This document shows positions 42,311 through 50,824 of a stretch of 64,000 bases of DNA, piece by piece. Source of the DNA: Bacteroidales bacterium (GTDB lineage Bacteria; Bacteroidota; Bacteroidia; Bacteroidales; FEN-979); contig JADGPR010000005.1 of NCBI GenBank assembly GCA_017882335.1, positions 1 to 64,000 on the forward strand, in the 5' to 3' direction. The translations under genes and the position numbers were made by a program. Position 1 is the first letter of the stretch; each line of letters starts with the position of its first letter. The notes beneath the pieces were generated by a model. It did not search any database. It worked only from the letters and a program-made list of their open reading frames with translations, and was not told where the DNA came from.

Positions 42311-42967
42311 TAATTCAGCGATGTCCTTTGCTTCCAGCATCTTTTTATCAGAACCAAAGATCACGCTATTAATCATTGCCAGTCCTACTTCTTTCAGGGT
42401 TCCGAAGGAATTGGGAAACAGCGGATGGACAATAGGGTATAGCCAAGTGACATATTTGTATAAAGAAAGCGTATTCTTTAGCCCCTTCGTTGGCAGTATA
42501 AAAGCCGGCCGGAAAGCATACGCCGCCTTGAACGGCAGTTTCGCCAGGTCGTTTTCCGTTTTGCCTTTCACCCTTGCCCACATCATCCTTCCCTTTTCAG
42601 TGCCATCGGTTCCTGCTCCCGAAATGTAACAAAACGTCATTCCGGGATTCAGTTTGCTCAGAGTCTGTGCCACGTTCATCGTGAGCGTGTATGAGATTTT
42701 AGTATATTCAGATTCCTTCATCCCGATGGATGAAACGCCCAGGCAGAAAAAGCAAGCGTTGTATCCTGAAAGTTGACTCTCGATAGCTGACAAATCAAAA
42801 AAATCACCATGGATAATCTCCTTCAATTTGGGGTGCGATACGCCACACGGTTTCCGGTTGATCACCAAAACCGATTCCACTTGCGGATGCTGCAGGCATT
42901 CATGTAAAACTCCTTCGCCCACCATGCCGGTAGCTCCGGTTACTACTGCTCTGACCTTGATACCCAT
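42290..42967 (-). CDS. NAD(P)-binding Rossmann-fold epimerase-like protein
   Basis: A 225-residue short-chain dehydrogenase-related protein. The dinucleotide-binding motif TGATGMVGEGVL is near residue 10; then GDFFDLSAIESQL, CFFCLGVSS, TFCYISGAGTDG (catalytic-type Ser region) and ARVKGKTENDLAKLPF with a conserved YxxxK-like Lys. The pattern TGATGMVG...HGDF...LGTS fits the NAD(P)H-binding/HTATIP2-like atypical SDR group. Substrate unknown. The C-terminal ELAMKNEE and stop lie in a TTCATTC repeat. Confidence 0.82.
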   Translation of the reverse strand: MGIKVRAVVTGATGMVGEGVLHECLQHPQVESVLVINRKPCGVSHPKLKEIIHGDFFDLSAIESQLSGYNACFFCLGVSSIGMKESEYTKISYTLTMNVAQTLSKLNPGMTFCYISGAGTDGTEKGRMMWARVKGKTENDLAKLPFKAAYAFRPAFILPTKGLKNTLSLYKYVTWLYPIVHPLFPNSFGTLKEVGLAMINSVIFGSDKKMLEAKDIAELAMKNEE

Positions 42968-43007
42968 ATGAAAGTTGTTTTTTGTTCATCAAAGGTACGG
43001 CAATTTA

Positions 43008-43127
43008 GAAGCTGGCGAGCTGGCGAGCTGGTGAGCTGGCGAGTTGGCGAGTTGGCGAGTAATTAAGTAGCGAAATAGCGAAATATGTTTCAAATCATTC
43101 TTCATTCTTCATTCTTCATTTTTAATT
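43008..43127. repeat. tandem GAGCTGGC octamers, TAGCGAAA octamers and TTCATTC heptamers
   Basis: About nine GAGYTGGY octamers (GCTGGCGAGCTGGCGAGC...) are followed by two TAGCGAAA units and four TTCATTC heptamers. Three unrelated units next to one another in one gap argues for a mechanism that adds such arrays at shared sites. Confidence 0.75.
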
Positions 43128-43131
43128 TTCC

Positions 43132-43340
43132 CTGTGACTTTCTTCTCAATATATGTAATTTATTAAAATATTGTATTTACTTTTATTGTCAGATCGTTCT
43201 TTTGCTGCTGAGGCCTGACAAGGAAGCCAATGCCCATATTAAGATCAACAACCCCAGGAAAATGCCGATTGGAAGTGTTTTGGGGAAAGAGCAATTGTGG
43301 GTTGCTTAGGAAGGAAGGAAAAACGGGGTAGATTTTGATC
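43132..43340 (+). repeat. about 200-bp duplicated intergenic element, copy A
   Basis: This stretch and 46150-46356 are clearly homologous: both start CTGTGNCTTTCTTC, share TATATGTAATT, the exact run AATATTGTATTTACTTTTAT with TGTC after it, then CCTGACAANGAAGCCAA, TATTAAGAT, and GAGCAATTGYGGGTTRCTTA near the end. Each copy lies just before a gene for an exported protein. Weakly protein-like frames (KEQLWVA versus KEQLRVT) suggest a decayed gene end or a mobile short element. Confidence 0.7.
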
Positions 43341-43369
43341 AGTGTACCGACAAGTTAACACCAATAATT

Positions 43370-44977
43370 ATGAAGACAATAATATTGACAACATTCGCTT
43401 TCCTGACAACAGGACTTATACTTGCTCAACCAACACCACAATGGAGTTCAAGTATCAACACAAATTTTAATTTGTATATCTACGGCAACCCAAAAATTAA
43501 ATTTGACAATGCGGGCGACTTGATTGTTGTTGGAAATATTGACAATGGTGCAAATGGCAAAGACATTTTAGTATTAAAATACTCCCCTTCCGGGAGTATT
43601 TTATGGCAACAAATATTTAATAGCATATACAACAAAGACGATGAAGCAATTGATTTTGAAGTTGACGTGCAAAACAATATTTTGATAACAGGTAAAAGTA
43701 ACATTGATTCCGTAAACGCTGATATGATCACAATTAAGTACGATTCAAATGGTAATTACAAATGGATTAATAGTTTTAACGGAATTGCAAACAGGGAAGA
43801 TGCTGGGCAGTCAATTACAATTGACCCATCAGGAACATCTTATTTGACAGGTTTCACATCCATAGACACTCTTGGTCATCTTAAAATGGTTACCACTAAA
43901 ATCAATTCTGGCGGCAATACTATCTGGACTCGTATTTATGGAACTGATACCTTGGCAAGTTACGTAGGAGAAAAAATTAAAATCGTTAATAATGAAATTG
44001 TAATTCTGGGGTGGTATGTTGCAAATGCAATCAGTAGATATGTTGCAGTTAAACTTGATACAAGTGGCGCTGTACTTCTCTCAAATGAAGGAGAAATAAC
44101 AAAAGGTATGAGTTCATTCTTTATCGACAATTTAGGTAACTTTTATTTTGGTGCTTGGGTAGCTTTCAAAATAACCAAAATTAATTCTGATGGAACTCTT
44201 GCCTGGTCTGATGCAACTCCTACAAATCTTCCATCCAATACTACAGGTGACGAAGTAAGAGCGATTATTGTTGATTCCTTACAAAATGTTTATATCACAG
44301 GCAGACATTACGGAGATGATTATGGAGGACCGACTTATTCAAACGCTGATATTCTTACTGTAAAATATTCCGCAGATGGTAACAAACTTTGGAGTAAACG
44401 GTATGAATATTTAAGTAACAATGCGGCAGATATTGCAAATGACATAACGCTTGACAATGAATTGAATGTATATGTAGCAGGACAAAGCCAAAGGACTGTT
44501 GCTGGCACAGATTACGACTATGTAGTAGTTAAATACGATTTAAACGGTAATGAAAAAGGAACGATACGTTACAATGATTCTGCAAATGGTGATGATGTAA
44601 TTACATCAATAGTTGTAGCTGACAGTTCAAATATTTATGTGACTGGTTTGACTTTTGACAATATTTTATCATCGACAACTACACAAAAATATGGCGCTGT
44701 AAGTGGAGTCGGAATTTTTGAAATTAATCTTGTTCCGATTTTTCTTAGTGCTTTTCCAAATCCATTTACAAATACTACTTCTATCCATTTCCCAAATACA
44801 GACAATGATGTTTTCAACTTTCAATTATTCGACAATTCAGGAAAAATTATTTTGAATCAAAAAACAAAAGACGACAAGGTGGAAATTTCGGAAGACGATT
44901 TACCGACAGGACTTTATACTTTCATATTGCTTAGTGACAGAAAAAATTATAATGGAAAAATTATCAAGACAAAATAG
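43370..44977 (+). CDS. SBBP-repeat secreted protein with T9SS type A sorting domain
   Basis: A 535-residue exported protein. Signal peptide MKTIILTTFAFLTTGLILAQ; a body of about eight beta-propeller SBBP-type repeats (DILVLKYSPSGSILWQQIFN, DMITIKYDSNGNYKWINSF, ILTVKYSADGNKLWSKRY, DYVVVKYDLNGNEKGTIRY, each alternating with VYITGxxxGDD-like linkers); then a T9SS sorting domain (FLSAFPNPFTNTTSIHFP, DLPTGLYTFILL, GKIIKTK). Its A/T-rich codon use differs from many neighbours, which suggests possible lateral acquisition. Function unknown. Confidence 0.88.
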   Translation: MKTIILTTFAFLTTGLILAQPTPQWSSSINTNFNLYIYGNPKIKFDNAGDLIVVGNIDNGANGKDILVLKYSPSGSILWQQIFNSIYNKDDEAIDFEVDVQNNILITGKSNIDSVNADMITIKYDSNGNYKWINSFNGIANREDAGQSITIDPSGTSYLTGFTSIDTLGHLKMVTTKINSGGNTIWTRIYGTDTLASYVGEKIKIVNNEIVILGWYVANAISRYVAVKLDTSGAVLLSNEGEITKGMSSFFIDNLGNFYFGAWVAFKITKINSDGTLAWSDATPTNLPSNTTGDEVRAIIVDSLQNVYITGRHYGDDYGGPTYSNADILTVKYSADGNKLWSKRYEYLSNNAADIANDITLDNELNVYVAGQSQRTVAGTDYDYVVVKYDLNGNEKGTIRYNDSANGDDVITSIVVADSSNIYVTGLTFDNILSSTTTQKYGAVSGVGIFEINLVPIFLSAFPNPFTNTTSIHFPNTDNDVFNFQLFDNSGKIILNQKTKDDKVEISEDDLPTGLYTFILLSDRKNYNGKIIKTK

Positions 44978-45075
44978 TATTACACTGCAGGCAGGGGTCG
45001 ACTTACAAATTTTTAATCACTTCATTCTGAAAATTTAAGTCTCACAAATAAAAAGAAAACAGAGAACAATAAAAA

Positions 45076-46122
45076 ATGAAAACAGTACAAAAAATGACTT
45101 TATGCATGGTGATATTTTTCACCTTCAGCTTATGCAATGACCTTTACTCCTGCACAAGAGTGGTTTACCAGGGGCCCAATGGTACAATCCTGACAGCTCG
45201 TTCCATGGATTGGAAAGAAGATATGATGACGAATCTCTGGATATTCCCCAGGGGGATGGAACGAAACGGTGAAGTTGGTCCGAATTCGCTGAAATGGAAA
45301 TCAAAATATGGAAGTGTCATTGCTTCCGCTTACGACATTGCCAGCACTGACGGCATGAACGAAAAAGGCTTGGTGGCGAATCTTCTATGGCTGGCCGAAT
45401 CCCAATACCCACAATGGGATCAAACGACGCCAGGCCTAAGTATAGCTGCATGGGTTCAATATGTGCTTGATAATTATGCTACTGTTGAAGAAGCAGTGGG
45501 AGATCTCCGCCAGGAAAAATTCATCGTGATCACTGCCAACAGCCCCGGTACATCGACGCTGGCAACTTTGCACCTATCCATTTCTGACAAAACGGGTGAT
45601 AATGCCATTTTTGAATACATTGGTGGTAAATTGGTGATCCACCATGACAGATCGTATCAGGTTATGACAAACTCGCCTGTATTTGAAAAGCAACTTGCCA
45701 TGAATGAGTATTGGAAAGAGATCGGAGGAACAACCATGTTGCCGGGAACCAACAGGGCAGCAGACCGTTTCGCCAGAGCTTCTTTTTATGTTCATGCGAT
45801 TCCACAAACAGATAATACCCGGATAGCTGTTGCAAGTATGTTCAGTGTTATCAGAAACTGTTCCGTGCCCTTCGGTATTACCACTCCTGATCAACCCAAT
45901 ATTTCTTCAACCAGATGGAGAACAGTATCAGACCATAAAAACAAGGTATATTATTTTGAATCAGCCTTAACCCCCAACACGTTTTGGGTAGATTTCAAAA
46001 ACATTGATTTTTCTGAAAAAGCTACTGTGAAAAAGCTCAGTTTAACCGGTGGGGAAATCTATATAGGCGATGCTGTAAATAATTTCAAAGAGACTACTCC
46101 TTTTAAATTTGCGGGACTGTAA
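45076..46122 (+). CDS. linear amide C-N hydrolase (choloylglycine hydrolase / penicillin V acylase family)
   Basis: A 348-residue N-terminal-nucleophile hydrolase. The signal-like N-terminus (MTLCMVIFFTFSLCNDLYS) ends at Ser25-Cys26, so cleavage would expose Cys26 as the catalytic N-terminal nucleophile, as in exported members. Also seen: RSMDWKEDM (Arg/Asp of the pocket), DGMNEKGLVANLLWL, and TNSPVFEKQL (conserved Asn). The family hydrolyses bile-salt conjugates, penicillin V or N-acyl homoserine lactones; which one applies here is not readable. Confidence 0.88.
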   Translation: MKTVQKMTLCMVIFFTFSLCNDLYSCTRVVYQGPNGTILTARSMDWKEDMMTNLWIFPRGMERNGEVGPNSLKWKSKYGSVIASAYDIASTDGMNEKGLVANLLWLAESQYPQWDQTTPGLSIAAWVQYVLDNYATVEEAVGDLRQEKFIVITANSPGTSTLATLHLSISDKTGDNAIFEYIGGKLVIHHDRSYQVMTNSPVFEKQLAMNEYWKEIGGTTMLPGTNRAADRFARASFYVHAIPQTDNTRIAVASMFSVIRNCSVPFGITTPDQPNISSTRWRTVSDHKNKVYYFESALTPNTFWVDFKNIDFSEKATVKKLSLTGGEIYIGDAVNNFKETTPFKFAGL

Positions 46123-46149
46123 AACATAGTTGGCGAGCTGGTGAGTTTT

Positions 46150-46356
46150 TCTCTGTGCCTTTCTTCCATTATATGTAATTAATCCAAATATTGTATTTAC
46201 TTTTATTGTCTGATCGTCCTGCCCGATACCTGACAAAGAAGCCAAAACCCGTATTAAGATTTATAAACTTCTGGAAGATTCAGGGAGGAGATGTTTCCAG
46301 GAAGGAGCAATTGCGGGTTACTTAAGGAAGAAGGAAAGACGAGGAAGCTTTTGATG
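46150..46356 (+). repeat. about 200-bp duplicated intergenic element, copy B
   Basis: Homologous to 43132-43340 (see there); shared blocks include AATATTGTATTTACTTTTAT, TGATCGTCCT, CCTGACAAAGAAGCCAA and GAGCAATTGCGGGTTACTTA. It precedes the 46422 lipoprotein gene. A short GAGCTGGY octamer run (46128-46145) borders its left side. Confidence 0.7.
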
Positions 46357-46421
46357 AAGTTATATTCATGCCGGCAACCATTTTTGTATAATACCATTTA
46401 ACCCAACTAAAAAAATTAAAG

Positions 46422-47210
46422 ATGAAGAGTTTAACATTATTCGCATTCTTAACATTGATCATATTTGTATCTTCCTGTAAGAAGAACAATGACGGCCCAG
46501 CAACAGTGAATCCTGCCTCTTCTCTTGTAAAAACGATTATCATCTCGGATACAATAGGACAATTTAATGCATCGATGACTTTTCAGTACGATTCGCAGAG
46601 GAAACTAATACAAATGGTGACTTATAACCCCCCATCCAATGATACTCTCATTTACAAATACGAATATTATTCATCGATGGTGATTGAAAAAATCTTTTAC
46701 ACCAACAATGATAAGTACGGCAGAAACCTCTATACCCTTAACTCTGCCGGACTGGCAATTTCAGAAACGGATATGGGATATGGCCAAGGCGCGGATTCTT
46801 CAGTAGCTCAGACCGTGACATATAAATACAATACAGAGGGTTACATGATTGAAAAAAAGTCATACCTGTTTGGTGACACAGCCACATGGTATTCATTGAA
46901 CTGGCAAATACAGAACGGTAACAATGCTTCCATGGCATTTACTCTTTCTACCTGGGGTGGAGTATCTGTTATAGAAAGCTACGAGTATAATCCTAATTCT
47001 GTAAATACTTTTGGGTACTCAAATACGGGAAGATCGTTTTTCGGTAAATCCAATATCAATCTGGTAAAATCCGCATTAACTAATGACACTCCTCCCCAAA
47101 CAGGAATCTATTCTTACACTTTTGATTCAATGAATCGGGTAATTAAAGAATTTATCAGAGGTAGTGGATTGACGTCAAGTCCCTCAAACACAATAATCAC
47201 CTATTATTAA
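46422..47210 (+). CDS. hypothetical lipoprotein with YD-like strands
   Basis: A 262-residue lipoprotein; signal MKSLTLFAFLTLIIFVSSC with Cys19 as lipid site. The body has repeated QYDSQRKLIQMVTYN, YKYEYYSSM, YKYNTEGYMIEKKSYL and YTFDSMNRVIKEF pieces, the YxYDxxGR-type strands of RHS/DUF4595-like proteins. It has no T9SS domain, so it stays lipid-anchored. Function unknown. Low GC resembles the two genes upstream. Confidence 0.75.
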   Translation: MKSLTLFAFLTLIIFVSSCKKNNDGPATVNPASSLVKTIIISDTIGQFNASMTFQYDSQRKLIQMVTYNPPSNDTLIYKYEYYSSMVIEKIFYTNNDKYGRNLYTLNSAGLAISETDMGYGQGADSSVAQTVTYKYNTEGYMIEKKSYLFGDTATWYSLNWQIQNGNNASMAFTLSTWGGVSVIESYEYNPNSVNTFGYSNTGRSFFGKSNINLVKSALTNDTPPQTGIYSYTFDSMNRVIKEFIRGSGLTSSPSNTIITYY

Positions 47211-47425
47211 ATGCTGGCGAGCTGGCGAGCTGGTGAGTTGGTGAGTTGGTGAGCTGGCGAGTTGGCGAGCTGATGAGTTTTTCTTTGTCACTTTGTGACT
47301 CTGTGACTTTGTCACTTTCTTTAACCGCAAAGTCCGCAAAGATTTTTTGCGTTACGATTTCAATTATCAATTCCTTCTGCATTCCTGAATTCCTGCATTC
47401 AGAATTCCTGCATTCTTCTTTGTGA
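47211..47425. repeat. large short-repeat block (GAGYTGGC, TGTGACTC, GAATTCCTGCATT)
   Basis: About eight GAGYTGGY octamers (47213-47273), three TGTGACTY octamers (47284-47322), AAAGTCCGCAAAGATT text and two GAATTCCTGCATTC units lie one after another. No gene is seen in this gap. Confidence 0.7.
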
Positions 47426-47478
47426 CCCCGTTGGCCGTTTCCTCACTACCTTTGCATTCTCAATTCAAACTGATTATC

Positions 47479-47813
47479 ATGGAAATCATACATGTGCCGT
47501 TTACAACGATTGACTGGTCGGAAGTTCCTGAGACCATTCACACGGGAGAAACCGGGCAGGCGATTTGGAAGACTGTCGAAAAAGGGAATATACGGGTCAG
47601 GTTGGTAACCTATTCACCCGGTTACCTGGCTGATCATTGGTGCCCCCGCGGACATGTCATTCACATCCTCAGTGGGGCGATGGTGAGTGAACTGCCAACG
47701 GGGGCACAAAGACGGAAATGAATGCCGGTATGACGTACCTGATGAGTGATGATCCCGAAAATCCTCACCGGTCTTTTACCGATGCCGGCGTTAGCTTGTT
47801 CATTGTCGATTAA
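47479..47813 (+). pseudogene. frameshifted DHCW-motif cupin fold protein
   Basis: A cupin-like gene broken by one base. The first frame reads from MEIIHVPFTTIDWSEVP through ADHWCPRGHVIHILSGAMVSELPTG-region (the DHWC/DHCW motif) and then stops early at 47721. The remainder continues in the next frame as KTEMNAGMTYLMSDD, ENPHRSFTDAG, SLFIVD to 47813. Adding one G to the G5 run at 47700-47704 rejoins them. The gene is either a real pseudogene, a phase-variable tract, or a sequencing error. Confidence 0.8.
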
Positions 47814-47841
47814 AATAGTATTAACAAATAACCGAAACATT

Positions 47842-48276
47842 ATGAAAAAGTATTATCTGATTGGCGGTTTTGTGACATTTGTTGTCATTTTTAACCTTGG
47901 ATATGTTTTCCATGAAATTATCATGGGCAATTTTTTTAAAGAACATATTGGCGTCATTTCACGGGAAACCTATATTATTCCCCTGATTGCATTGGCATTT
48001 GTTATTTATATTGCTTACCAGGCATATTTTCTGCCCATTTATTTTGAATACGCTTCAAAAAAGTATAACTGGGGATTAACCAAAACGGCAATTATTTTCG
48101 GGGCCTTAATGGGTTTTTTCTTTGATGGATTGCAAGGCGGGATCATCGAAGTTGCCACCTTTAAGATGCCGATGATTGTATTTTGGTACGACTCCTCCTA
48201 TCATACCCTGGAAGGCGTTTTAACTGCTTTACTGCTTGCTTTTTTTTACAATAAGTTCGGGTTGAAGAAAACATAA
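47842..48276 (+). CDS. hypothetical four-helix membrane protein
   Basis: A 144-residue protein with four membrane helices (YLIGGFVTFVVIFNLGYVFH, YIIPLIALAFVIYIAYQAYF, TAIIFGALMGFFFDGLQGG, TLEGVLTALLLAFFYN). A HE pair (YVFHEII) and DG near helix ends are conserved-looking but I recognise no family. Start at 47842 from the AACATTATG context; an upstream in-frame ATG lies inside the cupin frame. Possibly co-transcribed with the cupin remnant, 28 bp upstream. Confidence 0.72.
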   Translation: MKKYYLIGGFVTFVVIFNLGYVFHEIIMGNFFKEHIGVISRETYIIPLIALAFVIYIAYQAYFLPIYFEYASKKYNWGLTKTAIIFGALMGFFFDGLQGGIIEVATFKMPMIVFWYDSSYHTLEGVLTALLLAFFYNKFGLKKT

Positions 48277-48477
48277 GCAAAGTGGCGAAATTCGTGGGTG
48301 ATATCTTCGCATAACGCGTGACGCATCACGATATTCCAATTATCAATTAATTCTTCATTCTTCCATTTTTATCTTCACCACAATAGTCACAATAGTTCAC
48401 ATTATAATGGAAATTGGATTGATATTACTCACCAGTTCATCAGATCACCACTTATTACTCGCCAACTTGCCAACCCT

Positions 48478-48532
48478 GCTGAGCGGCATTTGCAATGCCG
48501 CTCGGAACATTGCAGAATTTGCAATTCTGCAA
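48478..48532. repeat. pair of REP-like perfect hairpins
   Basis: GAGCGGCATT-TGC-AATGCCGCTC (48481-48503) and TTGCAGAATT-TGC-AATTCTGCAA (48510-48532) are two adjacent perfect 10-bp stems with the same TGC loop, followed by A10. Two unequal stems with equal loops resemble REP/BIME elements mobilised by RAYT transposases. No RAYT gene is in the window. Other parts of 48277-48581 hold only short repeats; no gene is seen. Confidence 0.6.
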
Positions 48533-48581
48533 AAAAAAAAGAAGATATTATGAAATTCTTCCGGAAATTGATCAGAAAATA

Positions 48582-49019
48582 TTAAAAGGAAAGAGGTAAA
48601 ATTGTTTGGTTACCGGGTTTAGTCCATGCTATTTTCTTAAGTATGTTCTGAATAAAGGAAACATCTTTTCCGGCCCTTTTAAAATCACGAATCGAAACAC
48701 AATTCCGGAAATGGAATATGATGGGAAGAAAAACAAGAAGTGCATTTAACTCAGGATTTAAATTGTTAGAGTAAATCAGGTTCACTAATCGAGAATTCAG
48801 CTTCATTACCACATAACTGATCTCTTTGTTTTTATAACGACTAAGAACTCTACGGCAGATGATAAAAAACCGGAGTTGTGAATAAAGGATGCTGGAATTT
48901 TGATTAGTTCGTCCGTGAAATATTTCCTTAATCACCGAAACAGGATCAGCCTCTGAATATCCAACGATTGCTTGAGCCTCTTCCCGGGTAAGTGAATGTT
49001 TCGATTCCGACATTTTCAT
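48582..49019 (-). CDS. hypothetical protein (ORFan-like)
   Basis: A 145-residue frame of no recognised family: N-terminus MKMSESKHSLTREEAQAIVGYSEAD, then a basic amphipathic middle (YSQLRFFIICRRVLSRYKN), a hydrophobic patch (ELNALLVFLPIIFHF) and a basic tail. It lies head-to-head against the truncated S41 peptidase, and its start codon marks the point where the peptidase homology begins. It could be a newly inserted gene or a chance open frame in inserted DNA. Confidence 0.45.
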   Translation of the reverse strand: MKMSESKHSLTREEAQAIVGYSEADPVSVIKEIFHGRTNQNSSILYSQLRFFIICRRVLSRYKNKEISYVVMKLNSRLVNLIYSNNLNPELNALLVFLPIIFHFRNCVSIRDFKRAGKDVSFIQNILKKIAWTKPGNQTILPLSF

Positions 49020-49841
49020 TTCTCCATAACAGATCTAATCCCGGCAGGAGAAATAAAAACACTGTCGTTAATTCATCAATTAACGAAGGAAAAAGAAATA
49101 TACCCTCCGGGGGATCGTGAAATATTCAAATTCAAATGGCTGGATAACAAGATCGCCTATGTGGCATTGAATTCATTTGAGGATCCTAAGATTGATTCCC
49201 TGTTTGTTGATAAATTGCCTGAACTGCATACGGCCAGTGGGTTGATTATTGATGTAAGAAAGAATGGCGGAGGAAGCAGTAATTATGGTGCAGCGATTGC
49301 CCAGTATGTAAGCCCGGATTCCGTGATTTATGCCTCAAAAGTAACGGTAAGGACGAATAATGCATTATACAGAGCCAGGGGATCCAATTACACAATGAAA
49401 GATACCGTAAATAATGCCTGGGCTGCAAAAGCGTATCTCTGTTATCATAATAAGTTGATGGAATACCTTGCAACAGACACTCGGAGTAATGATATAGCAC
49501 TCAAGGATAGGATCATCATTCCCACGGTGGTCCTGATGGGACATGAAACCTGTTCTGCAGCTGAAGAATTTTTACTTTTCCTGGATAAATCAAAACAAAT
49601 CATCCGGATTGGGCAAAACTCAAATGGAAGTAATGGTCAGCCGTATTTTATTAATCTGCCTGGCGGAGGAGGCATGAGAATCATGACGCAGCACTGTACC
49701 TATCCCGATGGCCGTAAATATAACGGATGTGGCGTCAAACCTGATATTGAGGTCAAAGAAACAGTAGAGGATTTCATAAATAACCGGGATGCCGGAATGC
49801 TTGAGGCGGTGAAATATTTAAATAGCGAAATGACGAAGTAG
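49020..49841 (+). pseudogene. S41 family peptidase, N-terminally truncated
   Basis: The C-terminal catalytic part of a carboxy-terminal processing-type S41 protease: KIAYVALNSFEDPKIDSLFVD, GLIIDVRKNGGGSSNYG, and VVLMGHETCSAAEEFLLFL, which holds the candidate nucleophile Ser, then GCGVKPDIEV near the end. The signal peptide, tail and PDZ regions (normally about 200 residues more) are missing, and no start with a ribosome site is seen near 49020. The last residues NSEMTK and the stop come from a TAGCGAAA-type octamer repeat. Probably non-functional unless an unseen upstream start exists. Confidence 0.7.
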
Positions 49842-49920
49842 CGAAGAAGCGAAATGGTGAGAAGTGAGAAGTGAGTGGAAAATACTTTAATACTCGCCAG
49901 TTCGCCAACTCGACAGCTTA
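49830..49920. repeat. TAGCGAAA, GAGAAGT and CTCGCCAGTT repeats
   Basis: AAGTAGCGAAGAAGCGAAA, GTGAGAAGTGAGAAGTGAG and ACTCGCCAGTTCGCCAACTCG run through the gap between the S41 remnant and the MBL gene. Confidence 0.6.
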
Positions 49921-49962
49921 CTAATGCCCAGCATCCATATTTTCCGTTACTTTGCATTCACC

Positions 49963-50739
49963 ATGTCACTCTATATCACCTCCCTTAATTCCGGAAGCAA
50001 CGGAAATTGCTATTATGTCGGCAATGACAATGAAGCCGTGTTGATCGATGCCGGCATCTCCTGCAGGGAAACGGAACGACGGATGAGCCGGCTTGGATTG
50101 TCCATGCGAAAAATCAAGGCAATCTTCATCTCCCATGAACATACCGATCATACCCTGGGCACGGAGGTTATCTCACAGAAATACAGGCTACCTGTTTACA
50201 TCACGGCCGGAACCCATCGCAACAGCAGGCTGAGGCTCGAGCCGCAGCTTGCGAAGCCCATTTCAGGCTATGCCCCGGTACACATCGGCGGACTCAGTGT
50301 GAATGCCTTCCCGAAACGGCATGATGCATCCGAACCCCACAGCTTTACGGTAAACGGGAATGGGATCACCGTTGGCATCCTCACCGACATCGGCACTGCC
50401 TGCGAGCATGTGGTGCGCCACCTCAGCCAGTGCCATGCGGCTTTCCTGGAGACAAATTATGATGAAACAATGCTGGAGGAAGGCAATTATCCCCTCTTTC
50501 TGAAAAGACGCATCCGGGGCGACGAAGGGCACCTTTCAAACCTTCAGGCGCTGGAACTCTTCACCACCCACCGGCCTTCCTTCATGAGCCTCCTGGTGCT
50601 TTCGCACCTCTCGGCCCACAATAACTCCCCGCAACTTGTGCATGACCTGTTTAGCAAACATGCAAACGGCACCCGGATTGTCGTGGCATCACGGTATGAG
50701 GAGACGGAAGTGTTTAAAGTTGATGAGCTGATGAGCTGA
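49963..50739 (+). CDS. MBL fold metallo-hydrolase (YycJ/WalJ-like)
   Basis: A 258-residue metallo-beta-lactamase-fold hydrolase. Seen: LNSGSNGNCYYV at the N-terminus (YycJ signature), VLIDAGIS, the metal motif HEHTDH (His58, His60, Asp62, His63), GILTDIGTACEH, ETNYDETML and LLVLSHLSAHNN (second metal His region). YycJ-type proteins are linked to DNA repair and cell-wall homeostasis; the exact role here is inferred. Start at 49963 gives the family N-terminus. The last codons (DELMS) and stop fall in a GATGAGCT octamer repeat. Confidence 0.9.
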   Translation: MSLYITSLNSGSNGNCYYVGNDNEAVLIDAGISCRETERRMSRLGLSMRKIKAIFISHEHTDHTLGTEVISQKYRLPVYITAGTHRNSRLRLEPQLAKPISGYAPVHIGGLSVNAFPKRHDASEPHSFTVNGNGITVGILTDIGTACEHVVRHLSQCHAAFLETNYDETMLEEGNYPLFLKRRIRGDEGHLSNLQALELFTTHRPSFMSLLVLSHLSAHNNSPQLVHDLFSKHANGTRIVVASRYEETEVFKVDELMS

Positions 50740-50824
50740 TGAGCTGGCGAGTTTTTTACTTTGTGACTCTGTGACTCTGTCACTTTTAATTATCAATTAT
50801 CCATTTTCAATTGTCAATTGTCTG
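50716..50824. repeat. GATGAGCT octamers, TGTGACTC octamers and CAATTGTC-type repeats
   Basis: Tandem GATGAGCT units overlap the MBL stop; then CTCTGTGACTCTGTCAC, then TTATCAATTATCCATTTTCAA and CAATTGTCAATTGTC up to the next start codon. The repeats occupy the whole gap. Confidence 0.6.

Noticed and set aside
47746-47841. Longer start for the 47842 membrane protein
   Set aside because: The extension is the out-of-frame reading of the cupin 3' end and lacks a ribosome site.
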